Shown one piece after another: positions 14,573-26,145 of a DNA stretch of 64,000 bases (its first letter is position 1; each line of letters starts with the position of its first letter). The translations under genes and the position numbers were made by a program. This DNA comes from Golubevia sp. BC0850 (taxonomy: Eukaryota; Basidiomycota; Exobasidiomycetes; Golubeviales; Golubeviaceae). The notes beneath the pieces are model-generated. The model worked only from the letters and a program-made list of their open reading frames with translations. It searched no databases and was not told the origin of the DNA. The stretch spans positions 1,116,001 through 1,180,000 of the forward strand of contig JAAVVG010000004.1 in assembly GCA_012976225.1 (NCBI GenBank). The letters run 5' to 3'.

Positions 14573-16216
14573 TCTCGATTCTTGTCCAACTGTGAGTGAG
14601 CCAAGAAATCGAACTGAAAGGAGACTGAGTCCACTCTGTTGTTCTAAGCTATCTGCTAACTCACACGCTTCAATTCGCTTTCTTTCGCTTCATTCCGACC
14701 ACTCTCTGCTGGACCGCCTCTCAGCGTCCTGCTTCGAAGACAACCGTCGGTGGAAGATTCTCTTGTCCTCGTTGCAGAATTGAGTCTTGTCTTGACTTAC
14801 TTTTCGTATGGATGTAGGGAAATCTCTTTCAGTCATCAGTCTGGCAGCTTTGGGTCCTCTGCTTCTTTCTGTCGTGGAGACACATCTGAAGCAAATAATC
14901 GCTTCGCATGGCAATGACGAATGAGGTGAGGAGTTGTGAACTCATTCAGCGACGAGAAAGAGGTCTTCAGAATATAGCCGGAATTCCAAAAACATCATTA
15001 ACGAGGACATGTTGAAGAGTCTCGGAAAAAAGGGCCATAAACAAAGGAGAAGAGAGTGGATTCAATCAACAGAAAAGTAAAGAGGGGTGAGTCGAGAGCA
15101 GGAGTTTGAGCCGATTCTTTAAAAGGAAGTAATGAGGTTTGACACGGCCTGCTATCGGATCTTGTAGGTTCGAGAAAGGAAGTGAAGCTTGAAATTCGAA
15201 TGGGTGTCAGCGTCTCGAGCTGCCCAGAGGACTTTTGGAGAATTAGCTCGCCTCCCTGCAGGCCTGAAACTTACTGGCTTTGTTGAGAGTCGAGAAAAAG
15301 GAGATTGGAGCGATAGATTCTGATTTCTGATTAAATTTAATCGATATATTCCACTCACCCTGCCACATCTCACCACCCACAGATCGAAGCTCAGGGTCCA
15401 AAGTTTCCTCTCGTCTGAAAAAAAAGGGATTGAGAACAAAGTGCGCTCAAAAAAAAGATTTGGATTGGGAGTGGCCACCTCATTCTGAATCAAATGTCAA
15501 ATGCATTTCTGAAACTTGTTCTTTCGGCTTCAAAGGGCTTCCAAATGATTCAAAGGGCTTCCAAATGATTCGGATATGCATAAATACAGTTTAAAAGAAG
15601 TTGAAGGTCAAACGAAGCATCAGATTTATTCTCAGAAGCCGTCAGTGTTGCCTTGTCCAAGGCTGTTCTTCCATTTTCTCTATCCCGCCCTTCTGAGCCA
15701 AATGCTCTCTTTCTTCTCCTCCCCAGAACTATTCCAAACCATTTGTGATACATCAAAAGTTGATTCTGAGGAATTTAAGCTTTTACAGAAAACAGTTCTC
15801 AAATCGAAGATTTTGGTGGGAAAATTGGCAGATGCAAGTGAGTCCCATGGCTCTCCTAGTACCGTAGGACTCTCGTCTTAAATCTGGTCCAATTTTTTTT
15901 CTAGCTCTACCGAACCTATCTGAAGTGGTTTCAGGGCAAGAGAGGGAAATTTAAAAATTGCTGTTCCAGCTGCTCTCCAATCAAATCTTATTCTTCGAAA
16001 AATGCGCACATAAAAGTGATCGGGCTGGACAGAGAAGTTTTCGATTCTACAATAAAGACTCATTTACAAAAGAGTTTGGGGTGATTAGAGCTTTTTTCAC
16101 TACTGTAGCATTTTCGTGGTTTGGGTAGTGGCGAGGTGCAAAAAATGAGGACGCCACCATTAGTAATTGGCGCATGACGCGTCAAGACCCTTCCGACCTT
16201 CGGAGGAAGGTCGCTT
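14573..16216. other. Long intergenic stretch without a recognisable gene
   Basis: Several short open frames occur on both strands, but none shows a family match, a splice chain or a codon pattern like the neighbours. It contains one 20-nt tandem duplication (listed separately) and a short hairpin near 16190-16210 (GACCTTC / GAAGGTC). Otherwise I see nothing. Confidence 0.45.
15529..15568. repeat. Two-unit 20-bp tandem repeat
   Basis: The unit TTCAAAGGGCTTCCAAATGA occurs twice in a row with no mismatch, in noncoding sequence. It looks like a recent slippage or repair duplication. Confidence 0.85.
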
Positions 16217-17482
16217 TTACAAGACTAGCAATGGAGTAGGATGTAGAAGGTGAAGCTTGAGACGGAGACTCAGAGCCTTGACCCTGTTGGTAAAGAGGGG
16301 GAGCGACAGAGAGAAAGTTGAAGTCAGCTACAGATGACTATGGGAGTCAAAATAGGGAAAGTGCTATCGAAACACTTACCGGAGTCCGGTTGATGAGGGC
16401 CGAGTACTCAAATGGAGGTATTCCAGTTGATCACCTATCCAAGTTGTGAACTCATCCCATGGTACCATGTGACCTCCTGTTGAAACCGATAAGGACGTCA
16501 GACTGCGACTTCTCTCCTCGTTATTGGAAATTTCCAAAAGCTTCAGGCCGGGCTGAAACGAGCCGCAGAGGCCAAGAGTAAGAACTGTGAGAGCTGGGCA
16601 TCTCATTGGCACTCTCCATAGATTGCTTCCCTATCTTGAGAATTTGCAGTGTAGCTCTTGAACTCTCAATTAATGAAAGAAGTTCCAACTCACTCCGTCC
16701 GAGGGCCATCAGTAAAACTTCAAAGTGGTCTTCAAAATCTATTGAGGTCAACCTTCTATTCCACCCCAGCTCTCGTAGTAAACGAACCAGAGAGAGATTG
16801 GTCAGAGAGTGTGGGAAGTCGAAGGGCGTCCGTTCCCCCGACAGAACCTGTCCTGCATAAAATAACTCGACTTTCTTTGAACCAGGAAGATCCGCCTTCA
16901 GAGCGACAGCTACGCCACCGTCTACCTTGACATGGATGGTCTTGAGATTGGGAAGAGATTGGACGCGCTTGAGCACTGTTTGAAGTGGATGAAGCCGAAG
17001 TGGTTGAGTCGTCCCAGACGGGGGATAACGGTGCCTTTCCCCATCTAGTTGGAGGGTGAGGTGTTGAAGACTTTCCCTTGACTCTTGAATCAGGTTTACT
17101 AGCAAATTCAGATATGATGTTGCTTCATGTACGAAATCTCCCCCTCCTAACAACCAACTCATGAATCCTGTATGCACCTTTCTCGAGAAACCTGATAAGT
17201 TGAGAGTGATTTTGACGGCTTTGTGGCGAGAAAGCGAGGAGAGACGTTGGAAAGTTTGGACGAGGTCTTTGACGCCAGCGTACGCTCCAAATCCTGCCAA
17301 ATCGATCTCTGTGTGAAGAGCTGGATCTGAAAGAACGATTACCCTTCACTTTCTTGAAAGAGCATTGGTCCTAGCGACTCCCTGGGGTGAAAGAGAAGAG
17401 AAGAGAACAATTCAGGAGGTAGAAAGAGAGTTGGGTCCTTCAATCTCTTAGATTGGACGATTTGACTTTGAGACGAGCCCAT
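16217..17482 (-). pseudogene. F-box/LRR gene with two apparent frameshifts
   Basis: From an ATG at 17482 the frame reads MGSSQSQIVQSKRLKDPTLF followed by LPPELFSSLLFHP, an F-box start. The frame ends at about 17340, where a neighbouring frame takes over with VIVLSDPALHTEIDLAGFGA. It then runs through LRR-like text (LVQTFQRLSSLSRHKAVKI, SLPNLKTIHVKVDGGVAV, FPHSLTNLSLVRLLRELG) to about 16620. There a second shift is needed to continue with LWRVPMRCPALTVLTLGLC. A normal intron (16284-16380, donor GTAAGT) then joins a last exon ending at 16217. Both shifts sit beside short G runs and no intron fits in the space. So this is either a young pseudogene or a gene hit by sequence errors. The unbroken protein would be about 380 residues. 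Confidence 0.62.
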
Positions 17483-18051
17483 GAGGAAGAGAAGTTGATG
17501 AAGGAAGTCTTAGCCCAATCTAACGCATCGAATCGCTTTAAAAGAAGTCGTGGAATGATGGTCTAGCCAGTTCAAAACAACCTGGGCTTTAATTCATCGG
17601 CCGCGCGCGCCAGAGATGAAAGTGCTCTTTGTTCCTTCCACTCTAACGCCCACTTCTTCCTTCAAGACCTAGTCAACTATGTACAGAGATTTTTGAGTAC
17701 TCTGCAGTCAGCAGTCATCTCTTCAGGTGCTTACTCGACTCTGTGTCAACTATCACATCACCATCTTCTCTCGAACCGAGCCTCTCCCCTTTGCTCTTCT
17801 TCTTGATCCCCTTCGCCACCTCTTCTAGAAGGAAGTACTAACATCCAAAATCTGGTATCCATTTCAGATCTCCTCAATATCGAGATGCTGTCCAAGATCT
17901 CAGAACCACCAATTCGATTCTAAAGAAGAGAGACAGAGCTCGAGAGATATTACATTAATTCATTTGACTTTGTTCTAGATAAATGTGTTTGGATTCTAAC
18001 AAGAAAAAGATATAGAGAAAGGTTCTTTTATTTCAAAATGACAACATTGAT
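17483..18051. other. Intergenic stretch, no gene seen
   Basis: This lies between the start of the F-box/LRR locus and the stop of transketolase. It includes a GC-rich patch (GGCCGCGCGCGCC near 17601) but no open frame or RNA signature I can defend. Confidence 0.5.
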
Positions 18052-21000
18052 TTAGAATTCAGCAATCAACTCGATTGGAGAAACGAGAGGAGTTTGGTTC
18101 TTCTTGAAGTAAGCGATGACCTTCTCGGACTTCTCGGCGATTGGAGTAGCCTCCATTTTGAATTTCTGTAGATGAAAGGAGAGAAGAAAGGGAGAGGAGG
18201 GGTCAGAAGATGTAAGGGAGAACAAGACGCAACCCGGTTTCTCTTGAAAGAGGGACTGTTTGATGTACTCACAGCGTAAAGCTTTGGAGCTGGAGCAGAG
18301 GCTCCGAAAGTGTCCATACCGTGGTGGATGTGTGCGTATTTGGACCAACCGAGGGTAGAGTAAGCTTCGACGGACATGATTGGGTGGCCAGAAGGTAGAA
18401 CTTCCATTCTGTAGCTCTTGTCTTGCTTGTCGAAGACTTCGAAACAAGGGATAGACACCAATCTAGCCTTGATTCCCTTCTTTCCGAGTTCCTTGCAAGC
18501 GTCCAAAGAGATGGCGACTTCACTTCCAGTGGAAACTAGAGTGATGTCAGCGTCCTTCTCTTCGACTAGAACGTATCCTCCCTTGGCGGCCTTCTCGATC
18601 GAGGACCCCTGTAATTGGGGTAGGTTCTGTCTTGAGAGAGCGATGACTGAAGGAGTGTGTTGAGATTCGATTCCGACCTTGTAGGCAGCTGAAACCTCAT
18701 TTCCGTCAGCTGGTCTCCAGAACATGAGGTTTGGGATGGCACGTAGAGCGATGGCAGTCTCTACTGGCTGATGAGTTGGACCATCTTCTCCTAGACCAAT
18801 GGAATCGTGAGTGGCCACCCAGATAACACGGTGGTGGGAGAGGGCGGAAAGACGGACGGCTCCGATGGCGTAAGAGACGAAGTTCAAGAAAGTTCCGGCA
18901 GTTGGGATGTGGAATCCGTAAGCATCTAGTCCGTTCATGATAGCACCCATAGCGTGCTAGGAAAGAAGAAAGAAAGAAGATGGATGGAAAAGATAAATCA
19001 GAGAGTTCGCATCTTTGAAGCGTCGATACTTCCACTTCTTCTACCATTTCTTTTACTCACCTCTCTGACTCCGTAACGGATATACCTTCCAGAGTAATCT
19101 CCCAACTTGGTAGAAGGATGCTGGAAATCAACAGCATCACCCCATCTAGTGAGATTACTTCCAGTCAAATCAGCAGAACCTCCGAGCATTTCTGGAATCT
19201 TAGCAGCCAACTTAGCAAGAACGGTCTCTGACATCTTTCTTGAAGCTAGAGCAGCATCCTCTGGCTTGTAAGTTGGTAGAGCTTCTTCCCATCCTTGAGG
19301 AAGCTTTCTGGCAACTCTTCTCTCGATCTCAGCCTTCTCAGCTCCGAACTTTTGACCGTAAGAAGCTAATAGATCGTTCCAAGCGCTCTCAGCCTTGGCA
19401 CCACGAGCAGCGACTTCCTTGTAAGCAGCGTAGACCTCGTCTGGGACGACGAAAGATTGCTCTGGGTCCATTCCGAACTTGCTCTTGACGTGCTTGATGT
19501 CATCAGCTTTGAGTGGAGCTCCGTGAGTGGCGGCGGAACCTTGAAGTTGAGATCCGAATCCAATGGTAGTCTTTAGACGAATTAAAGTTGGCTTGTCAGT
19601 AACTTTGTGAGCTTCTTCGATGGCCTTGTACATTCCTTCGAGATCCTTGTCTCCGTCTAGAACATGGACAACGTGCCAGTCGTAGGCTAGGAAACGTTGC
19701 TCAACATCTTCGGTGAAGGAACAGTTGGTGTCTCCATCGATAGAGATGGAGTTGTCATCGTAGCTGGATTGGCAGAAAAAGATAGGAAAGTCAGAACGAG
19801 AAGGTTTCAACTAGCAAATGAAGGATGTATGCTACTCACACGGCGATCAAGTTACCCAACTTGAGGTGACCAGCTAGAGAAGCAGCTTCGGAAGCGACAC
19901 CTTCTTGTAGACAACCATCTCCAGTGAACATGTAGGTGTGGTTGTTGAATAGCTCGAATCCATCCTTGTTGAAGGTGGCTCCAGCGTTGGCTTGAGCGAT
20001 AGCTAGACCGACAGCGTTGGTGAAACCTGGGGAGATGAGTGGGAAGAGAGTAACCTCAGCGATCTTGTTCTCTGTTGTGAACCCCTTTTCTCGGAGAGAT
20101 TCTCAGAAACTTCCATCATGTTCCAAATAACTTCCCCTACTTCCTTTTCTGCCCTAACCCATCTCCACTAGTGAACTCACCTTGTCCAAGAGGACCAGTA
20201 GTAACTTCGATTCCATCAGACATTCCCCTCTCTGGGTGACCTGGGGTCTTTGAGTCCAATTGTCTGAACTGCTTAAGGTCATCCATGGTCATATCGTAGT
20301 TTAGGAGGTGGAGCATGATGTATTGAAGAGTGCAACCATGTCCGTTAGATAAAACGAAACGATCACGGTTGATCTGTGGTGGAGGAGGAAGGATAGAAAG
20401 AAAGTAGATGAGCAAGCTGTCCACTACGAGGAGAGAAGGAGCGATAAAGACCGAAAAGAATGAGCAGAAATGAATGGGGAAATGGCGAGACTTACCCAGT
20501 GAGGAGATTGTGGGTTACAGGTCATGAAACTGAGGAGGAAGAAAGGGGAGGGAGGCGGAGGGAGGATAGGGAGTTAGTATCAGGCCAAGGTAGGACCATG
20601 ATGCAGCAGATTAGTATCAGGGTGGTATCGAAATGGGTATAATTTCCAGTGAATCCCCTCAGTCCTTGTAAAGTGAGAAAAGAGAAGTTGATAGGGTTTT
20701 CCTCTCCTCCCTTTCGCGAACGCGAAACCCTGTCCTCAATCCCAAACGCCCTTGTGATCGCACTGCGAAGTGTAACACATGATTAAGACTAGGTAACAAC
20801 TTACCGAGTCCATAAAAGATGGGCAATTGGAGCCATTCCCATTGGAGCACCTGGGTGACCAGAGTTGGCCTGAGAGCAGCAAGTGAGAGTGAAGGGAGGA
20901 CGAAGAAGTGGTTAGTCGTTGCAAGAGAGAATGAGAATGAGTATGAGGAGAAAACAGATTTACCTTAGCAACAACATCAGCTGCAAGACAACCTGTGAGA

Positions 21001-21351
21001 GCGAAGAGGTAAGGAGGGGAGGTAGAGAAGAGTTTGAAGAAGCAGGACGAAGGGGGTGGAAGGGATTGAAGCAAATGATCAGAAACAACTCAAACGGACA
21101 GCTACGAGCTCTAAGCTAAATGCGTTGAGATGCTGAGGTGAACTGTATATCTTGAGCATCTCGTTCAGAGCTGAGCAGCAAAGTTTCAGCAGAGTTTGAA
21201 GCCTGTGTTGGTCTCTGCCAGCAAGTGGAGGGTTCGACGAAACTGTCCTTCTACGATTGGACCTACTTCTAAGCTTCCCAGTTGACCTTCTTGTTTACTC
21301 ACGGATGGCAGCGATAGACTTTTGGTCGGAAGGGGAGGCAGTGAATGGCAT
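18052..21351 (-). CDS. TKL1: Transketolase
   Basis: Thiamine-diphosphate enzyme of the non-oxidative pentose phosphate pathway; it moves two-carbon units between sugar phosphates. Nine exons fit in phase: 21303-21351, 20964-20992, 20805-20869, 20496-20529, 20181-20373, 19840-20026, 19061-19763, 18273-18956 and 18052-18165, giving 685 residues, the normal length. Motifs in order are [57 protein letters not shown], the thiamine-diphosphate motif starting [14 protein letters not shown] and ending at N in YDDN, and [18 protein letters not shown] in the pyrimidine domain. The first four exons are very short (29-65 nt) while the catalytic body is in two large exons. The gene symbol follows yeast usage; this fungus shows only this copy in the window. 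Confidence 0.95.
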
Positions 21352-22415
21352 TTTGGTGATGGGTGGGTGGGAAGAAGTAGAAAGAAGAGAAGACGATCAC
21401 CAAGAGAGAAGAAATCTTTGGACGCGGACCCTGCTGCTTTCTTTGTCCGCCACTGACGTCATCGGTTTGCCTTTTAAAGTTTGAATTTCTTTAGGTGTTC
21501 TTTATTGTTTGGAAGAAGAGTCCTCAACTTGAAATCGTAAGATCGAATGAGCAGAACAAGAGACGTTCAACCTCCCCTTCTCACTTGTCCTTCTCTCCAA
21601 ACATCTTCAATCTCCCCTCCCCTCCCCTCCCCTCCCCCCCCCCTTGCGCTTGCCTACGGGTCTTACCTTCCTTGGGAGATGACCTTCCTCTCTGATTTCT
21701 ACTCTTTGAATCGACTGAACTCATTCCTTCTGATTCTATTCCGAAGCATCGGGCCTTTCTTCACTCTCTATAAGTCTCACCGATCGCACTCGATGGTTCC
21801 ACCCTCCTTTCCACTCTCGAAGCTGCGCCGACAAAGATTAAAGTTCCATAACGTTGGATAGAATTCGAGCGAAAGACAAACAATGTACATGCTGGCTACT
21901 GAAGTATGACTAAGATAGCTGACAAGAATGGAACAAGAATACGAGAAAGAAGTTTGGTCATTAGGTCGTTAAGGAGGTGGGGGATTTGTCCAGGTCGGGG
22001 TTCGTTAAGAGGTTTTTCTAGTTGTTAAGGGTTAAGCGGAGAGGTTGTTGAGATAAGGTAAAGGTATCGAGGTTTTTCTTCGGTTGTTGATTGTTGATGA
22101 TGAAGGTTGTAATGGGTGGCGAGTTAGATATTGGGTGTGATGTTGATCAGGTATCGTGGTTGAGATTTGGGTAACAAGGGAGGTAGAGGTTTGAGGTTTG
22201 TTGCAAAAGTCGGAAGTCGGTTTGAGGGAGAACTTTAAGGTGTTCCAGGTCGAAGGGTGAGAATTCTGAAGTAGTGGAGAGAAGCAGAAGGAAAGAGACA
22301 TGTTTTCGAATTAGAAGGCATGAAGAGTCGACGTCGACGGGAATGGAGGACTTGTCTTCCCAAACGACTACTCACCACAAGAAAAGAGATTCACAAGAGG
22401 TGAATTCACCCAAAC
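21352..22415. other. Upstream region of transketolase
   Basis: About 1 kb between the transketolase start and the stop of the chitinase-like gene, both on the minus strand. On the minus strand a TATA-like TTTAAAAG lies about 120 bases before the ATG, and a G/A-rich tract with repeated CCCCT units and a ten-C run sits at 21616-21647 on the plus strand. No coding exon was recognised. Confidence 0.5.
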
Positions 22416-25122
22416 TTATAAACCAGAGTTGGATCTGACAACTCCAAGACGGTTGGAAGTCATGTAAGGGTACTCGTAGAACATGCAACCTGTGAGAAGG
22501 GGAGGAAAGTTGAATCAGATCTTTGCTCACACTCGTTTCAGCCCTTCTTTGAACAAAAAGCAGTGTACTCACCAGCATGCCAGCCGTTAGCAATAGCGAC
22601 CTTGCAGATTTTTCCAAGTTCACTTGGTTCTATTGAAAGGTAAGAAGGACAGGTCAGATTTTGAATGAGTTGGGAACCGGCGACAGAAAAAAGAGAGAGG
22701 GATGAGGCAACTCACTGCAGAATCCATCTCCGTTTGGGTCTTAAGAGACGAAGGAGGAATAAAGGAAGAAAGTCAGTCGTTATACTGCTAGAACCGGCAA
22801 CAAAATTGACTTGAAACTCACCAGCGTCTTCTGCTCTTGCGGGCTGAACACACAAAAGTTTGGAGGCAGTAGTGGGGTGAGTAGAGTTCGTCGAATGTTC
22901 ATAGTCTACTTTCTCCAGAAGCTCACCTTTCCGATCATCAACTTGCTAGCTGGAACGTTGGTGTACTTGAGAATCTGTTAAAAGAAACATCAGGTTAATC
23001 AGTGAAAGAGCTCAGACTGCGGAAAGTGCCAACGAAGTATTGCGTCGTCATGTTACTCACCTCGAACAAACTAGATTGAGGGAAATAGCCTCCAGATTGG
23101 AAGAGGAGAGAGTCTTGATCTGCGGGATAAGAAGAATTTGGGAGAAGAAGTGACCAAAGGCGAGGTGGGTGGTGAGGTTAGGTTTGACCGACGATCGTTC
23201 GACTTTTTCCTTCCCCGTCAGAAGCCTCCTTCAACAGATTTACTCACTTCCATAGATTCCACCTTGGTTGTAGAATTGAACACTGAAATATTGAACAAGC
23301 GTTGAGATGAGATCAAGCTCTCGGCATTCTTTTCTTTCTCGATGCGAGTCAACTCACTTGTAGAAATCGATCAGATGTCCAACACGATCATGAATCCAGC
23401 TGTAAGAGGTGTTTCCACCATAGACTGAGCGAGAGAAGAGGGTAAAAAGACACTGAGAAACGGTGCGATGAAGGGAACTCTCATGTTGTAGCTGAAGTTG
23501 AAAGCTCACCTTGCTTGGAGAACCAGGGAGCTACTGGAGCATGAGTGATCACGTATTGAGGGGATGGAAGTTGAGCACGAAGATCCTGGGAGAAATGAAA
23601 GTCGGGTCAGCAAAGGTAGGGTACGTTTCTCTCCATGTTCGTTTGCTCACTCTAGTGAGGTTGCAGATCCACCCTTGAGATCTTCCTTGAGCGAAACGTT
23701 GGAATTCCTCGTAATCGAGGTCTGTCAGGGCGAAGAGAGGGTACAGAACGTTAGATTCGCGTCAGAGGCAATAGCCGACCACTTCCTTTGACTCACCAAC
23801 TCCATCAAGACTGTAATGCTTCACAAATCCAGCTAGACGATTGGCAATTTCATAAGCATGATAGCCATTTGATTGAGGCTAGATTGCATTCGGATATCGT
23901 TTTTGGAGGGTCGGGGAAAGATTGGGAGTCAGTTGGGGGCAAGTCGGAAAGAGGAGGGACGGTAGAGAGCTTTTCAACTCACAGCGTCAGTAGCACCGAA
24001 GGCAGAGACCTGTTTTGAGACAGCAGAAACAGAGTTTTAGAATGTTTAATTTAACAGGTAGAAGATTAGGGTTGGGGAAGAGGAGAAGAAGGAGAAGACC
24101 AAATGTCGGAGCCAGTTCCGAAACTTTGACAAGCCCTGCCAACTCACCATGAGCTTGATTCCAGCATCATTGTACTTCTTTTTCATAGCAGCACGGGCTT
24201 GTGGAGTGGCGTTGGCCCAAGCACGGACTGTGGGAAAAGAGGTGGAGAGTCAGCCCCAGTCCATCGAAGGGTCTTTGGATTCCAATCTCACCTTGATCTT
24301 GAGGTCCTCCATTAGAAGTCCAGAAGGCAATGTTGTAATGGGTGAATCTAAAGCAAATTGAGGGTTTGAATCATTGGGGAACATTTGGAAAGAGTTGGAG
24401 ATGTCAGACACTTTCAAGCCAAGCACCCAGCTTTTCGAACTCACCCTTTGAGTTGACTTGGGTCTGGGACACCAATAGCGTTTCCATTGTCAGAGTCTGT
24501 CATCAGAAAGGATACAGAAATGAAAAAAAAGGTTGAGTTGGAGACCTCGTGTGACAACCTTGTTGTCAAGGAGATCCAAGCCCACTTCTCCTTACTCACC
24601 TCCATAGACGACGAAACTGAATAGCGTTGATGGAAGGATGAATAGAAAAGGATCGTATTGAGCTTCTGAGCATCATCCAGACCACCAACCTCCTCCCAAA
24701 AGCCCCTTGTTCTAACCTCCCAAACACCCTGTTGTTCTGCTTCTCTCTGCTGTTCTCACTCACCGGTCAGCGACTCCTCCAGCGACGGCAGCAGCGGCCA
24801 TTTCGGGAGTGTTGATCATTGAGTCAGGATCGTCTTGAGAGGCCTCCTTGACTAATCCAGAAGGAGCAGCAGCAGCCAAAGAAGTAGCGTCGGCTGTGGT
24901 GGCGGCCAAAGAGTCCCAGACATTGGAGACTGCACCAGAAACAGAATTCCAAGCTGATCCCAACAGACCTGGTTGAGCTTCCTTGGTTCCGGTTGGTTCT
25001 GGGGTGACTCCAGTAGCAGGGTCTGGGACCATAGCTTCACGTAGAGGTTCATCTGGAATGTTGTCAGTGATTGGGGCTGCATCCTTTGGCAGGATAGCTC
25101 TTCCGCACAATTTGTTTGGCAT
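22416..25122 (-). CDS. Glycoside hydrolase family 18 (chitinase-like), 17 exons
   Basis: A GH18-fold protein of about 401 residues assembled from 17 exons whose phases all agree. The first (24764-25122) encodes a 120-residue Ala/Pro-rich N-terminal part without a signal peptide. The barrel follows: VVYGDSDNGNAIGVPDPSQL, FTHYNIAFW, AGIKLMVSAFGAT, then the catalytic signature SLDGVDLDYE, where the last Glu (about residue 229) is the expected proton donor. After it come QYVITHAPVAPW, DFYNVQFYNQGG, SKLMIGKPA and the C-terminal GVVRSNSGL. The DxxDxDxE motif is intact, so activity on chitin or a related N-acetylglucosamine polymer is likely; such enzymes act in wall remodelling. Several exons are tiny, for example 17 nt at 24600-24616 and 22 nt for PARAEDA. 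The missing signal peptide suggests unconventional secretion, an intracellular role, or an unseen upstream exon. Confidence 0.85.
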
Positions 25123-25162
25123 GTTGTCGTTAAAGAGAGGTCGTTGTCGTTAAAGAGAGGTC
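25123..25162. repeat. Two-unit 20-bp tandem repeat at the GH18 start codon
   Basis: GTTGTCGTTAAAGAGAGGTC is repeated twice without mismatch directly upstream of the ATG of the GH18 gene, so it lies in the predicted 5' leader. A third partial unit (GTTAGAGG) follows. Confidence 0.85.
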
Positions 25163-26145
25163 GTTAGAGGTGGTTTGAGAGATTTGAGAGAGGTTTCGTT
25201 AAGGTGGAAAGAGGAAAAGATGTTGTGGGAAAGAGGTGGATAGGGGCAATCAATAAGAAGGTTTTAAGAAAGCGTCTAAATGAAGGCTATTTTAAGTTCC
25301 GATGCGCGGGAGAAAGCGTGTTTTCGCGTGTGTCGATAGGGGCTTCCAGCGCTTGCCCTGTTATTCTGTAAACCCTTCTCGAACTTATCGCAAAGTCTCT
25401 TCTTTGTTTCGCTGCGATGCTTTGGTAAGTTTTTGAGCCTCTGTAGAATTTGAATCGGCTGCGAAAGATGGTGAAAGGGCGTTCTCTCTCACGCCAGCAA
25501 CTCGCCACCCATCTGAAGAGCGTCTGTTGTGTCATGGACAACGCATGGACAGAAGACTGCACTGACATAGAAGATCGACTCCGAATAGTGAAAGAGTCGA
25601 CGTGATAACTCAAGCCTCTCGCTTTGGTCTCCCTGATGTGATGTCACTGTCATGAAGCGGGTCAGGATACTCCGTTCAGGTCAAGGTGGCGATTTCGTTC
25701 AGTCGCAGGATTCGTTGATCCAGTAGAAGCATAGTGTCTGAAGGGAGAAGAAGAAACACAAGAAGGTAGCCCTCGAGACATGGAGTGGATCGTGAAGCGT
25801 GAAGACAAGAGATGCGTCAAGACAAGACACTGAATTCCTTCCTTCTTTGCTTACCTCCAAAAACATGATTTTTCTACATCGGGTTCAGAAATCAACTTAG
25901 TCACCCTTATACTGAGTAGATCAGTGAGGAGGAGGAACTTAAACTTGAAAAACCTTCAGAATAAGAGAGCCTAGGTGGCAAAACCACGAATTGACGAAGA
26001 ATCAGTCCAAACGAAAGGTCGAAGAAGAGCTTTCATTCCAGTCAAGATTTATGATCTAAGAAGTACAGAGATAAGCAAAGGAGCCGCAGCAAATGAAAAG
26101 AGCCGAGAAAAGATTGTCCGTGAAGAAGTCGAAAGTAGAGAACAT
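25163..26145. other. Intergenic stretch, promoter side of the GH18 gene
   Basis: Nearly 1 kb holding the upstream region of the GH18 gene and the 3' flank of the double-psi-barrel gene. The short frames show no family match. I see no RNA gene or further repeat. Confidence 0.45.

Noticed and set aside
22032-22301. Ser/Thr/Pro-rich minus-strand frame
   Set aside because: Low-complexity sequence between two genes, with no start context or homology.
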